Of a stretch of DNA of 64,000 nucleotides, positions 36,418 through 44,783 are shown in pieces. The DNA lies in contig JBGAHD010000006.1 in the NCBI GenBank assembly GCA_044226395.1, positions 124,001 to 188,000 on the forward strand, read 5' to 3'. Made by a program: the position numbers and the translations under genes. The notes under the pieces are model-generated. The model searched no databases. It was not told where the DNA came from and worked only from the letters and a program-made list of their open reading frames with translations. This stretch comes from JBGAHD01 sp044226395 (GTDB lineage Bacteria; Pseudomonadota; Gammaproteobacteria; Xanthomonadales; Ahniellaceae). Positions within the stretch are counted from its first letter, which is position 1; each line of letters opens with the position of its first letter.

Positions 36418-36445
36418 GGCGCGAGAGGCCTTCGCCTCTCGCGCC
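36418..36445. terminator. bidirectional hairpin between accC and nrdB
   Basis: A perfect 12-bp stem GGCGCGAGAGGC/GCCTCTCGCGCC with a CTTC tetraloop lies between the two convergent stops. There is no U-run on either side, so it is not a textbook intrinsic terminator, but its place suggests it protects both 3' ends. Confidence 0.65.
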
Positions 36446-36457
36446 GTGCGTTCACGC

Positions 36458-37471
36458 TCAAAACGCGTGATCGAAGGCCACTTCGCCGCTCACGCCCACT
36501 TGGTACGCCGCCACGCGGCGCTCGAAAAAGTTGGTCAGTTCCGGCACGTCCTGCAGCTCGATGAAGTCGAAGGGATTGCGCGCGCCGTAGCGCGCGGGCA
36601 TGCCGAGCTGGGCCAGGCGCTGATCGGCCGTGTACTCGAGATAGGCGCGCATGTCGCGCGCCGACAGCCCCGCGACGCCGAGCGACAGCACGTCATCGGC
36701 GAACTGACATTCGCAGGCGATGGCTTCGTCGAGCATCTCGCGCACGTGCGCTTGCAGCGCGTCGTCGAACAACTCGGGCTCTTCCTCGCGCGCCACGCGA
36801 ATCACCTCGAAGGCGAAAGCCATGTGCGCGGATTCGTCGCGGAACACCCAATTCGTGCCCGCCGCCAAGCCCGGCAACAAGCCGCGCGAACGCAGAAACC
36901 ACACATAAGCGAACGCGGCGAAGAAGAACAAGCCTTCGATGCAGCACGCGAAACAGATCAGATTGAGCAGGAACCGTCGACGATCCTCGCGCGTGCGCAC
37001 CTGATCGAGCTCGGCGATCGAATCCATCCAACGCGCGGCGAAGCGCGCCTTGGCCGCGATCGACGGAATGTTCTCGACCGCCGCGAAGGCCTCGGCGCGC
37101 CGTCGCGGATCGGGCACATAGCTGTCGAGCAGCGTGAGATAAAACTGCACGTGCAGCGCTTCTTCGTAGAGTTGCCGCGACAGATACATGCGCGCCTCGG
37201 GCGCATTGATGTGGCGATAGAGGTTGATCACCAGATTGTTGGCCACGATCGAATCGCCCGTGGCGAAGAAGGCGACGAGACGTTCGATCAGATGCCGCTC
37301 CGGCGCGCCGAGCTTGTGGTGCAGGTCAGCCACGTCGGAGGTGAATTCGATCTCCTCCACGGTCCACGTATTGCGGATGGCCTTGCGATACATCTCGAAG
37401 AACTGCGGATACGCCATCGGACGCAGCGTCAGCTGAAAGCCCGGATCGAGCAAACGACGAGACGCGGTCAT
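36458..37471 (-). CDS. nrdB: class I ribonucleotide reductase small (radical) subunit
   Basis: 337 residues from ATG 37471, overlapping the nrdA stop by four bases (ATGA); the frame is open upstream only because it runs inside nrdA. All iron ligands can be placed: D73, E104, H107 (EEALHVQFY), E179 (CIEG), E213 and H216 (RDESAHMAF). The radical tyrosine is Y111, four residues after H107 as in E. coli Y122. It supplies the tyrosyl radical to NrdA for dNTP synthesis. Under the cobalamin riboswitch upstream of nrdA. Confidence 0.95.
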   Translation of the reverse strand: MTASRRLLDPGFQLTLRPMAYPQFFEMYRKAIRNTWTVEEIEFTSDVADLHHKLGAPERHLIERLVAFFATGDSIVANNLVINLYRHINAPEARMYLSRQLYEEALHVQFYLTLLDSYVPDPRRRAEAFAAVENIPSIAAKARFAARWMDSIAELDQVRTREDRRRFLLNLICFACCIEGLFFFAAFAYVWFLRSRGLLPGLAAGTNWVFRDESAHMAFAFEVIRVAREEEPELFDDALQAHVREMLDEAIACECQFADDVLSLGVAGLSARDMRAYLEYTADQRLAQLGMPARYGARNPFDFIELQDVPELTNFFERRVAAYQVGVSGEVAFDHAF

Positions 37472-39858
37472 TGGCAGGCCTCGCACACGCCGGGGTTCTC
37501 GAGCGAGCAGACCACGGCCGCCGTGGGCGTAGCCGCGACCGTCGCCTTGGCGATACGCGTGGCGGGGCGCGAACGTAAGTAATACGTGGTCTTCAGGCCT
37601 GCTTTCCACGCGTACATGTACATGCTCGACACTTGTCCAATCGTCGGGCTCTCCAGAAACAGATTCAACGACTGACTCTGATCGATGAAGGGCAAGCGCG
37701 CGGCGGCCAGATCGATCAGGGCTTTCTGTGGCAGTTCCCACGCCGTGCGATAGACACGCTTCAGCACTTCGGGAATACCCTCGATCGCTTGAATCGAGCC
37801 CTCGCCGCGCTTGAGTTCCGCGCGCGTGGCCTCGGTCCACAAGCCCAGGCGCTTGAGTTCATCGACGAGATAGCGATTGACCTGCAGGAAATCACCCGAC
37901 AACGTCTCGCGCTTGAACAGATTCGAGACCTGCGGCTCGATGCATTCGTAACAGCCCGCGATCGAGGCAATGGTCGCCGTCGGCGCGATCGCGACGAGCA
38001 GACTGTTACGCAAGCCATGCGTGGCGATGTCCTGCTCGAGCGTCTTCCAAGGCAAGCCGTAGTCGACATCGCCACGACCCGCGAGCTGATGATGCAACGC
38101 GCCCTGCGCCGCGCGCGTCTCCGACCACGCGGGATGCGGCGCGCTCTCACGCGCGATCGCCACGCTGGTCGACAAAGCATGGAACCACAACTGCGCGGCA
38201 ATGCGTGTCGACAACGCGCGCGCCTCCTCGCCATCGAAGGGCAGGCGCAGCGCGAAGAACACATCCTGCAAGCCCATCACGCCCAGGCCCACGGGGCGCC
38301 AGCGCAGATTGGACTGGCGCGCGGAATCGATCGGGTAGTAGTTCAGATCGATCACGCGATCGAGACCGCGCACGGCCAGACGCACGGTCTCGGCGAGCTT
38401 GTCGAAATCGAAGCCATGCTCGCCCAAATGCCGCGCGAGATTGATCGAACCGAGATTGCACACGGCCGTCTCGTCACCGCTCGTGATCTCGACGATCTCG
38501 GTGCACAGGTTCGAGCCATGCACCACCGCGCCGGCGCGCGCAGTTTGATTGCACAGCGCATTGCAGCGGTCCTTGAAGGTCATCCAGCCGTTGCCGGTCT
38601 CGGCCAGCGTGCGCATCAGGCGCGCGTAGAGTTCGCGCGCGGGCAGCACGCGACGCGCGAGGCCGCGGGTTTCGGCCTGTTCGTAGGCTTGTTCGAACGC
38701 GGGACCGAAGCGATCGACGAGTTCCGGCACCTCGTGCGGATCGAACAGCGACCACGACTCGCCGCGCTCGACGCGCCGCATGAAGATGTCCGGAATCCAA
38801 TTGGCGAGATTGAGGTTGTGCGCGCGTCGACCTTCGTCGCCGGTGTTGTCGCGCAGTTCCAGAAATTCCTCGATGTCGACGTGCCACGTCTCCAGATACA
38901 CGCAGGCCGCGCCCTTGCGCTTGCCGCCTTGATTGACCGCGGCGACGGAAGAGTCGAGCGTCTTGAGCCACGGCACCAGGCCATTCGACCGCCCATTGGT
39001 CGAGCGAATCAACGCGCCCTTGCCGCGCACGCGATGAAACGGCACGCCGATGCCACCGGAAAATTTCGACAGCCGCGCGATCTCGTGATAGCGGCGATAG
39101 ATGCCATCGAGTGAGTCGTCGGGCGAATCGAGCAGATAGCAGCTCGACAACTGCTCGTGCGCGGTGCCGGCGTTGAACAAGGTCGGCGAGCTGGGCAGAT
39201 AGTCGAGTTGAGCGAATGCGCGGTAGAGCTCGAGCGTGGTCGCCACGTCGTCGCCACCGAGCGCGCAGGCCACGCGCAGGAAGAAGTATTGCGCGATCTC
39301 GATCACCTCGCGCGTATGCGGATGCCGCAGCAGATAGCGATCATGCAAGGTGCGCAGGCCGAAGTACTCGAAGCGCAGATCGTGCTCGCGCGCCACCGCA
39401 TCGTTGAGCTTGCGCGCGTGTCGCTGCACGAAGCCGGCCACGCGCGCGTTGATCAAACCCAGCTCGTGGCCGCGCGCGATCGCTTGCGAGAAGGAATGAA
39501 TCTCCTGATTGGCCACTTCCTTGTCGATGTAGGCCGACAGCAAGCGCGCGGCGAGGCGCGAGTACTCGGGTTCCTCGGCGGTCAGCGCGGCGGCGGTCTG
39601 GATCGACAACTCGTCGAGCGCGCGCGTGGTGGCGCCGTCGAACAGACCGCTGATGGTCTTGACCGCGACCCGCATGGGATCGACCTCGTGCAGGTCGCGC
39701 GCGGCGCGCGTGACCGCGCGCACGATCTTGTTGACGTCGATGGGTTCGCGACGCCCATCGCGCTTGATCACCGACATGCTGGTCGGCTGATGCGGCGCGG
39801 TGAGTTCGAGACGAGGCTGCGCGAGGTGGGCGATGGGTGAATCGATGACGGTGGACAT
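37468..39858 (-). CDS. nrdA: class I ribonucleotide reductase large (catalytic) subunit
   Basis: 796 residues from ATG 39858 (GGAG 5 nt upstream). An N-terminal ATP cone (VIKRDGRREPIDVNKIVRAV) is followed by the 10-stranded barrel with redox Cys in QLSSCYLLDSPDDSLDG, active-site NLCTEI and AVCNLGSINL, and the radical-relay tyrosines in KAGLKTTYYLRSR. The C-terminal tail ends NPGVCEACQ, a CxxC pair for thioredoxin-type re-reduction. It reduces ribonucleotides aerobically without B12, yet its mRNA leader is a cobalamin riboswitch, implying a second, B12-dependent reductase in the genome. Confidence 0.97.
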   Translation of the reverse strand: MSTVIDSPIAHLAQPRLELTAPHQPTSMSVIKRDGRREPIDVNKIVRAVTRAARDLHEVDPMRVAVKTISGLFDGATTRALDELSIQTAAALTAEEPEYSRLAARLLSAYIDKEVANQEIHSFSQAIARGHELGLINARVAGFVQRHARKLNDAVAREHDLRFEYFGLRTLHDRYLLRHPHTREVIEIAQYFFLRVACALGGDDVATTLELYRAFAQLDYLPSSPTLFNAGTAHEQLSSCYLLDSPDDSLDGIYRRYHEIARLSKFSGGIGVPFHRVRGKGALIRSTNGRSNGLVPWLKTLDSSVAAVNQGGKRKGAACVYLETWHVDIEEFLELRDNTGDEGRRAHNLNLANWIPDIFMRRVERGESWSLFDPHEVPELVDRFGPAFEQAYEQAETRGLARRVLPARELYARLMRTLAETGNGWMTFKDRCNALCNQTARAGAVVHGSNLCTEIVEITSGDETAVCNLGSINLARHLGEHGFDFDKLAETVRLAVRGLDRVIDLNYYPIDSARQSNLRWRPVGLGVMGLQDVFFALRLPFDGEEARALSTRIAAQLWFHALSTSVAIARESAPHPAWSETRAAQGALHHQLAGRGDVDYGLPWKTLEQDIATHGLRNSLLVAIAPTATIASIAGCYECIEPQVSNLFKRETLSGDFLQVNRYLVDELKRLGLWTEATRAELKRGEGSIQAIEGIPEVLKRVYRTAWELPQKALIDLAAARLPFIDQSQSLNLFLESPTIGQVSSMYMYAWKAGLKTTYYLRSRPATRIAKATVAATPTAAVVCSLENPGVCEACQ

Positions 39859-40051
39859 GGGCGCTCCGAAGGGGCAACGCACCGCGCTTCGTTCCCGCGA
39901 ACGAGGCGCCGACAATCACCCACGGAACGACGACGCGCGTTGGCGCCGACCCAGGAAGTCGCGACGACGCGCGCGAGACGGCGCGTCATCGGCCCCCACC
40001 CGCCCGAGAGGTGGCTTGCCGGTGACCGCGCCGTGGTGCTTGGACGCGGCT
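39859..40051 (-). promoter_or_regulatory. expression platform between the cobalamin riboswitch and nrdA
   Basis: About 190 nt of leader separate the aptamer from the nrdA start. It holds GC-rich, self-complementary stretches, including TCGTTC/GAACGA around 39890-39905, about 30 nt before the start, that could mask the ribosome-binding site. I see no U-run terminator, so translational or Rho-dependent control is more likely. The exact switching helices cannot be settled by eye. Confidence 0.4.
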
Positions 40052-40222
40052 GTCGGCAGGTCTTCGGGCTCGAGGACGAGCGAGCCGGAGCTCGCGCCTA
40101 GTGCTCGCCGCTTCCCAAGGCACGGGGCCTCAGTGCTGTGTGGCGAGGGTCGTTTCCTCATACCGCTGCGGGGCAGCGCCGGAGTCTCACCGGCTTCCCT
40201 TTTCAGTGCCCGGCCAGCCGAC
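40052..40222 (-). promoter_or_regulatory. cobalamin (B12) riboswitch upstream of nrdAB
   Basis: On the minus strand the conserved aptamer blocks occur in order: AAAGGGAAGCCGGTGAGACT, CCGGCGCTGCCCCGC, then GGAAGCGGCGA-type segments, and the 3' box GAGCCCGAAGACCTGCC. The closing P1 helix can be drawn as GTCGGC (40217-40222) with GCCGAC (40052-40057). This fits the Rfam cobalamin element. Adenosylcobalamin binding normally lowers expression of the downstream gene, here the B12-independent reductase. The same logic is established for the Streptomyces class Ia reductase operon. Confidence 0.93.
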
Positions 40223-40241
40223 CGCGCACACCGACGGGCGC

Positions 40242-40270
40242 AAGATATAGGGTGAAGTCACTATCGGCAA
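40242..40270 (-). promoter_or_regulatory. likely promoter of the riboswitch-nrdAB transcript
   Basis: TTGCCG (40265-40270) and TATCTT (40242-40247) are 17 nt apart on the minus strand. Transcription would start near 40235, just before the first base of the aptamer, which supports the assignment. Confidence 0.6.
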
Positions 40271-40370
40271 CACCACATCTCGTGATCCACGCCCGGGAAA
40301 TCGGCCAAGTCATTGAGTTGCGCGGGCGCCGTGCAGTATGTTGCAGCCTCTTCGTTGGGTGGTCGGAAGC

Positions 40371-41258
40371 ATGGCCTGGCTTGAGTTGTCGATTCGCACG
40401 CGGCGCAAGGAATGGCGCTTCCTCGAACCCGCGCTGGATGAACTGGGCGCGCTCGCGGTCACGCTCACCGACGCCGCCGACACGCCCATCCTCGAACCCG
40501 CGCCCGGCGACACGCCCTTGTGGCCGGACTTGATGGCCAACGCGCTGTTCGACGGCGACACCGATCAACGCGGTCTGCTGGCGACGCTGCAGGAACTCGT
40601 CTACACGCTCGAGGAATCGCGCACGACCTTTCGCGTGGTCGAAGACGCCGACTGGACGCGCGCGTGGATGGATCAGTACCAGCCCATGCGTTTCGGCGAG
40701 CGGTTGTGGATCTATCCCTCGACGATGGAGCCGCCCGCGAATGACGATCAAGTCGTGGTGCGTCTCGACCCGGGCCTCGCCTTTGGCTCGGGCACGCATC
40801 AGACCACGGCCTTGTGCCTGCAATGGCTCGAAAGCCTCGATCTCGCCGGCAAGACCGTGCTCGACTACGGCTGCGGCTCGGGCGTGCTGGCGATCGCCGC
40901 GCTCAAGCTCGGCGCGGCGCGCGCCATCGGCGTGGACAATGATCCGCAAGCCTTGATCGCCACGCGCGACAACGCCGAGCGCAATGGCGTGGCCGCCAAT
41001 CTGATCTGCGTCGAACCCGGCGATGCCGCGATCGAGCCGGCCGACGTGGTGGTGGCGAACATTCTCGCCGGCGCCTTGATCGACCTCGCGCCGACCCTGA
41101 TCGCGGCCGCGCGGCCGGGCGCGGCGATTGCCCTGTCGGGCGTGCTCGAAGCGCAGTGCGCGGAAGTGGCCGCGGCCTATGACGCGGACTGCGGTCCGAT
41201 GGACATCACCTTGCGCGACGAGTGGGCGCGCATCGCGGGGCGTCGCCATGGGGCATAA
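40371..41258 (+). CDS. prmA: ribosomal protein L11 methyltransferase
   Basis: 295 residues from ATG 40371 (MAWLELSIRTRR); the upstream extension is unlikely. The SAM-binding motif VLDYGCGSGVLAIAALKLGA and the preceding DPGLAFGSGTHQTT are typical of PrmA. VVANILAGALIDLAP matches the catalytic NxxA-type motif. It trimethylates ribosomal protein L11. It is divergent from the nrdAB leader and followed after 8 nt by the DUF3426 gene. Confidence 0.96.
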   Translation: MAWLELSIRTRRKEWRFLEPALDELGALAVTLTDAADTPILEPAPGDTPLWPDLMANALFDGDTDQRGLLATLQELVYTLEESRTTFRVVEDADWTRAWMDQYQPMRFGERLWIYPSTMEPPANDDQVVVRLDPGLAFGSGTHQTTALCLQWLESLDLAGKTVLDYGCGSGVLAIAALKLGAARAIGVDNDPQALIATRDNAERNGVAANLICVEPGDAAIEPADVVVANILAGALIDLAPTLIAAARPGAAIALSGVLEAQCAEVAAAYDADCGPMDITLRDEWARIAGRRHGA

Positions 41259-41269
41259 TTCGCCCCATG
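41247..41269 (+). promoter_or_regulatory. inverted repeat covering the prmA stop and the next start codon
   Basis: CATGGGGC, a 7-nt loop ATAATTC, then GCCCCATG. The prmA stop TAA (41256-41258) is in the loop, and the right arm ends in the ATG of the DUF3426 gene. Folded RNA would bury that start, so its translation may depend on ribosomes finishing prmA. Confidence 0.55.
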
Positions 41270-42067
41270 TTCGCGCAATGTCCCGAATGCCTGACGATTT
41301 ACAAGATCCGCGCCGAAGCCCTAGTGCAAGGTCGCGGCAAAGCGCGTTGCGGCACCTGCGGGGCTGAGTTCGATCTGTTGGCCACGCTCGCCGACGATCT
41401 GCCCACCGAACCCTTCAACACCCTCAAGCGTCGCGCGCCGGCGGTGGGCTTGCCCAGCCTCACGGTGCCGGCGGCGCGTCCGCAGTCGGAACAGCGCGAG
41501 TTGTTCGTGCAATTCGATCCGACCTTGCGCGCGCAACGCGAGGAAGCGCCGAGTTTCGTGCGTGGCGCGCGCGCGGCGCGAAGCGGTGGTCGTCGCGCGC
41601 CGCTGTCGTGGGGCTGGATCATCGGCACAGTGGCGATGAGTCTGCTGCTGGCCGCGCAATTGGCCTTCGTGTATCGCGAACCCTTGCTCGCGCGGCCGCG
41701 CATCCATGCCTGGGTCGAAGCGGCCTGCACGCGCCTGCACTGCCGCGTGCCGGCGATCACCGATCGCGCGCGCATTCGTCTGCTCGCGCACAATGTCGAG
41801 CCGCATCCGTCCGCGCCGCACGCATTGATGATCAGCGCGACCCTGATCAACGACGCGCCGTTCGCGCAGACCTTTCCCGTCGTGCAAATCACGCTCTCGG
41901 ACGTCAACGAGCATCGCATCGCGATGCGCCGCTTTCAGCCCGAGGAATACTTGAGCGATCTGCGCTCGCTCGACCGTGGCATGGCGTCGGAAGCGGCGGT
42001 GACGTTGTCGTTCGAAGTCGAGGATCCGGGCCGCGACGCGGTCGCCTACGAGTTTCAATTCCTCTGA
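41267..42067 (+). CDS. zinc-ribbon and DUF3426 domain membrane protein
   Basis: 266 residues from ATG 41267. The N-terminal zinc ribbon MFAQCPECLTIYKI...ARCGTCGAEF has two CxxC pairs. A variable Arg-rich linker follows, then one membrane segment (WGWIIGTVAMSLLLAAQLAF, about 125-145) and a C-terminal DUF3426 domain (LLAHNVEPHPSAPHALMISA, FPVVQITLSDVNEHRIAMR). The family resembles MJ0042-type zinc-finger proteins beside prmA in many beta- and gammaproteobacteria; function is unknown. Confidence 0.9.
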   Translation: MFAQCPECLTIYKIRAEALVQGRGKARCGTCGAEFDLLATLADDLPTEPFNTLKRRAPAVGLPSLTVPAARPQSEQRELFVQFDPTLRAQREEAPSFVRGARAARSGGRRAPLSWGWIIGTVAMSLLLAAQLAFVYREPLLARPRIHAWVEAACTRLHCRVPAITDRARIRLLAHNVEPHPSAPHALMISATLINDAPFAQTFPVVQITLSDVNEHRIAMRRFQPEEYLSDLRSLDRGMASEAAVTLSFEVEDPGRDAVAYEFQFL

Positions 42068-42181
42068 CCGGGGGGACAATCGTGCTTGCTTTTGGGCTTA
42101 GCTTTCGGGCTTGGCTTGACGCCTTCCGCCGGGCGCCGCTATAAGGCCCGACCACCGCCAGGGCTCTCGCCCCCCCGCCCC

Positions 42182-42943
42182 ATGCCGCCCCGCCACCGCC
42201 CGATTCCGCAGTTCGTGGTCCGCGCGCATGATCCGCGTCGCGCCTGGCTGGCCGCGGGCCTGCTGGCGGTCGCGTGGTTGATGTCGCTGGCCCTGATCTG
42301 GCGCATCGCCTCGGGCACGGTCGGCGAAGGCGAGCTGCAGGAGCTGCGCGAACGCCACGCCACGACCGAAAAGACGCTCGACGAGAAGCGTCACGAAATC
42401 GAGGTGCTCAAGGAACAAGTGGTGATCAGCGAACGCGCCGATCAGGTCAGCCGCACGGCCAACGAGGCCTTGCAGCAAACCTTGCGCGAGCGCGAGGAAG
42501 AAATCGCCGCGCTGCGCGCCGACGCCGCGTTCTATCAACGCCTGGTTGGTGGCCAGGGCGAACGTCGCGGCCTCACCGTGCATGAGTTCGGCCTGCATCC
42601 GATCGGCGACTCGCGCGGCTTCGGCTACACCCTGACCTTGACCCAGAATCTCAAGAAAGGCGCGGTCAGCGAAGGCGACATCGACCTGCAAATCGAGGGC
42701 GTGCGCGATCAACAATTGGTCACGCTGGCGTGGAAGGATGTCGCGGCCGGCGACGACACCGCGCCACTGCGCTTCAATTTCAAGTATTTTCAGCGGCTGG
42801 AAGGCAATTTGATGTTGCCCGCGGGGTTCACGCCCAATCGCGTGGTGATTCGGGCCTCGGCCAAGAGCGGTGAGCGCGCGGAGCAGGCATTCGCCTGGTC
42901 GGATGCCTTGGCGCAAGCGGAGAACAATTATGTTCGGCAGTGA
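42182..42943 (+). CDS. membrane-anchored coiled-coil protein, DUF6776-like
   Basis: 253 residues from ATG 42182 (MPPRHRPIPQFVVRAHDP). One N-terminal membrane helix (AWLAAGLLAVAWLMSLALIW) is followed by a coiled coil (LQELRERHATTEKTLDEKRH to EEEIAALRADAAFYQRLVGG) and a C-terminal beta domain (RGLTVHEFGLHPIGDSRGFG, LTQNLKKGAVSEGDIDLQIE). Topology points outside. It overlaps the bactofilin gene by 14 nt, so the two are probably co-expressed and may act together in the envelope. Family name from memory. Confidence 0.75.
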   Translation: MPPRHRPIPQFVVRAHDPRRAWLAAGLLAVAWLMSLALIWRIASGTVGEGELQELRERHATTEKTLDEKRHEIEVLKEQVVISERADQVSRTANEALQQTLREREEEIAALRADAAFYQRLVGGQGERRGLTVHEFGLHPIGDSRGFGYTLTLTQNLKKGAVSEGDIDLQIEGVRDQQLVTLAWKDVAAGDDTAPLRFNFKYFQRLEGNLMLPAGFTPNRVVIRASAKSGERAEQAFAWSDALAQAENNYVRQ

Positions 42944-43361
42944 CAAGAAGAATGGACGCCCGACTTCGGCGGTGGATTCGCTGATCGGTTCGCGCACGAC
43001 GATTCGCGGCGATCTCAGCTTCGCCGGCGGCCTGCACGTGGATGGTCGCGTGGTCGGCACGATCGTGGCCGACGAGGACGCCACCGACGCCGTGCTGATG
43101 GTGTCGGCCAAGGGCCGCATCGAAGGCGAGGTCCGCGCGCCGCACGTGGTGATTCACGGCGAGATGCACGGCGACATCATCGCCAGCGAACGCGTGGAGC
43201 TGGGCGCGCACGCGCGCGTGACTGGCAATATTCACTACAAATTGCTGGAGATGTCGGCCGGCGCCCAGGTCAACGGCAAGATCGTGCGCGAGGAAGAGCC
43301 GCGCAAGCGCCTGGCCGGTCCAGAGCGCGGCGAGACCGCCGAAGCCGCGGCCGACGCTTGA
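42930..43361 (+). CDS. bactofilin (polymer-forming cytoskeletal protein)
   Basis: 143 residues from ATG 42930, with GGAG 8 nt upstream inside the preceding gene. It starts MFGSDKKNGRPTSAVDSLIG and has the beta-helical bactofilin core (TTIRGDLSFAGGLHVDGRV, GRIEGEVRAPHVVIHGEMHG, ARVTGNIHYKLLEMSAGAQV). Bactofilins polymerise without nucleotide at the membrane and organise envelope growth, stalks or motility. The membrane coiled-coil partner is encoded just upstream. Confidence 0.93.
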   Translation: MFGSDKKNGRPTSAVDSLIGSRTTIRGDLSFAGGLHVDGRVVGTIVADEDATDAVLMVSAKGRIEGEVRAPHVVIHGEMHGDIIASERVELGAHARVTGNIHYKLLEMSAGAQVNGKIVREEEPRKRLAGPERGETAEAAADA

Positions 43362-43413
43362 AGCGCGGCGCGTCCGCCCCCAAGATGAGCGCCTGCCCTT
43401 CTCGAGCGCCGTC

Positions 43414-43776
43414 ATGACCGAGGCTCCCAGCTATCGCGATGCCCTGTCCCGACCCTTGTCGGTGACGCACGCCGCGGCCGCGAAAGTGCGCGAACTGATC
43501 GCCGACGAAGGCAATCCGCAGCTCAAGCTGCGCGTGTACATCACCGGTGGCGGCTGTTCGGGCTTTCAGTACGGCTTTTCCTTCGACGAGCAAAGCGCCG
43601 AGGACGATCTGGCCGTGGAGACCGACGGCACCACGGTCGTGGTCGATCCGCTGAGCTTGCAGTACTTGATGGGCGCCGAGATCGACTACAGCGAATCGCT
43701 GTCGGGCGCGCAGTTCGTGATCCGTAATCCCAACGCCAAGACCACCTGCGGCTGCGGTTCCTCGTTCACCGTGTGA
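43414..43776 (+). CDS. erpA: iron-sulfur cluster insertion protein ErpA
   Basis: 120 residues. A-type carrier Cys are at YITGGGCSGFQYGF and in TTCGCGSSFTV near the C-terminus. SLQYLMGAEIDYSESLSGAQ is the conserved mid-block. It delivers 4Fe-4S clusters to target enzymes in the cytoplasm. Its stop overlaps the GTG start of nudC (GTGA). Confidence 0.95.
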   Translation: MTEAPSYRDALSRPLSVTHAAAAKVRELIADEGNPQLKLRVYITGGGCSGFQYGFSFDEQSAEDDLAVETDGTTVVVDPLSLQYLMGAEIDYSESLSGAQFVIRNPNAKTTCGCGSSFTV

Positions 43777-44723
43777 GCACGCCGTCGGGCCCTTCGCCGT
43801 TCGCCTTCGTCGCCGCGGAACTCGATCGGCGCGCGCATTGGCGCGCGCAGGATGACACGCTCGATCAGGCCTGGGCCGCGAATGGCGGCATCGTCGTTTT
43901 GCGTCCCGATGGTCGCGTGCTGTGTCGCGTCGACGAGGCGGGCTTGCTGTTGTTGTCGCGCGAGCATGTCGAGACTTCGCGCGAGCAGAGCAATTTTCTG
44001 GGTGTGCGCGAGGAAACCTCTCTGTTCGCCGTGGTCATCGACGAGGATCGTGGCGGCGCCCTGGCCGAACGTCACGGCGGAAGGTTTCTCGATTTGCGCG
44101 CCGCCGCGAGCGAGCTGAGCGCATCCGAGGCCGTGATCGCGGCCTATGCGCGCGCGCTGGCGCACTGGCAATCGCGCAAGCGGTTTTGCGGTCGCTGCGG
44201 CGCGCCGACGCGTTTTCTCAGCGCCGGTCATCGCGCGGTCTGCACCGACGCGGCCTGCGCGCAGGAATACTTTCCGCGCACTGATCCGGCGATCATCGTG
44301 CTGGTCACCGACGGTCGACGCTGCTTGCTCGGCACGCAGCCCGGGTGGCCGGCGAAACGCTATTCGACGCTCGCGGGTTTCGTCGAGCCGGGCGAGACCC
44401 TCGAGCAAGCCGTCGCGCGCGAAGTGGCCGAGGAATCCGGCGTGCGCGTGGCCGCATCGCAGTACGTGGCCTCGCAGCCGTGGCCGTTTCCGGCGTCGCT
44501 GATGCTGGGCTTCGAGGCGCAGGCCGCCGATCCGACCATCACCGTCGGCGAGGAACTGGCCGACGCGCGCTGGTTCGATGCCGATGCCATGCACGCGCAG
44601 ATCGACGCGGGCGAGCTGGCGTTGCCGCCGCCGCTGTCGATCTCGTATCACTTGATCGCGCGCTGGTGCGAACGCCTGACCGGCCGCGCGCCGACGCCGG
44701 GCCCGATGATCCGCGGCCGCTGA
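43773..44723 (+). CDS. nudC: NADH pyrophosphatase / RNA NAD-decapping hydrolase NudC
   Basis: 316 residues from GTG 43773, overlapping the erpA stop. The zinc ribbon is CGRCGAPT...CTDAAC, followed by YFPRTDPAIIVLV. The Nudix box is GFVEPGETLEQAVAREVAEE, and the NudC signature SQPWPFPASLMLGF is present. It hydrolyses NAD(H) and removes NAD caps from RNA. Translationally coupled to erpA. Confidence 0.96.
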   Translation: MSTPSGPSPFAFVAAELDRRAHWRAQDDTLDQAWAANGGIVVLRPDGRVLCRVDEAGLLLLSREHVETSREQSNFLGVREETSLFAVVIDEDRGGALAERHGGRFLDLRAAASELSASEAVIAAYARALAHWQSRKRFCGRCGAPTRFLSAGHRAVCTDAACAQEYFPRTDPAIIVLVTDGRRCLLGTQPGWPAKRYSTLAGFVEPGETLEQAVAREVAEESGVRVAASQYVASQPWPFPASLMLGFEAQAADPTITVGEELADARWFDADAMHAQIDAGELALPPPLSISYHLIARWCERLTGRAPTPGPMIRGR

Positions 44724-44783
44724 ACGCGCGATCGCCACGGTCAGTCGCTACAATCCTCGTCGACCCGTCCTGACCGGTATCGC

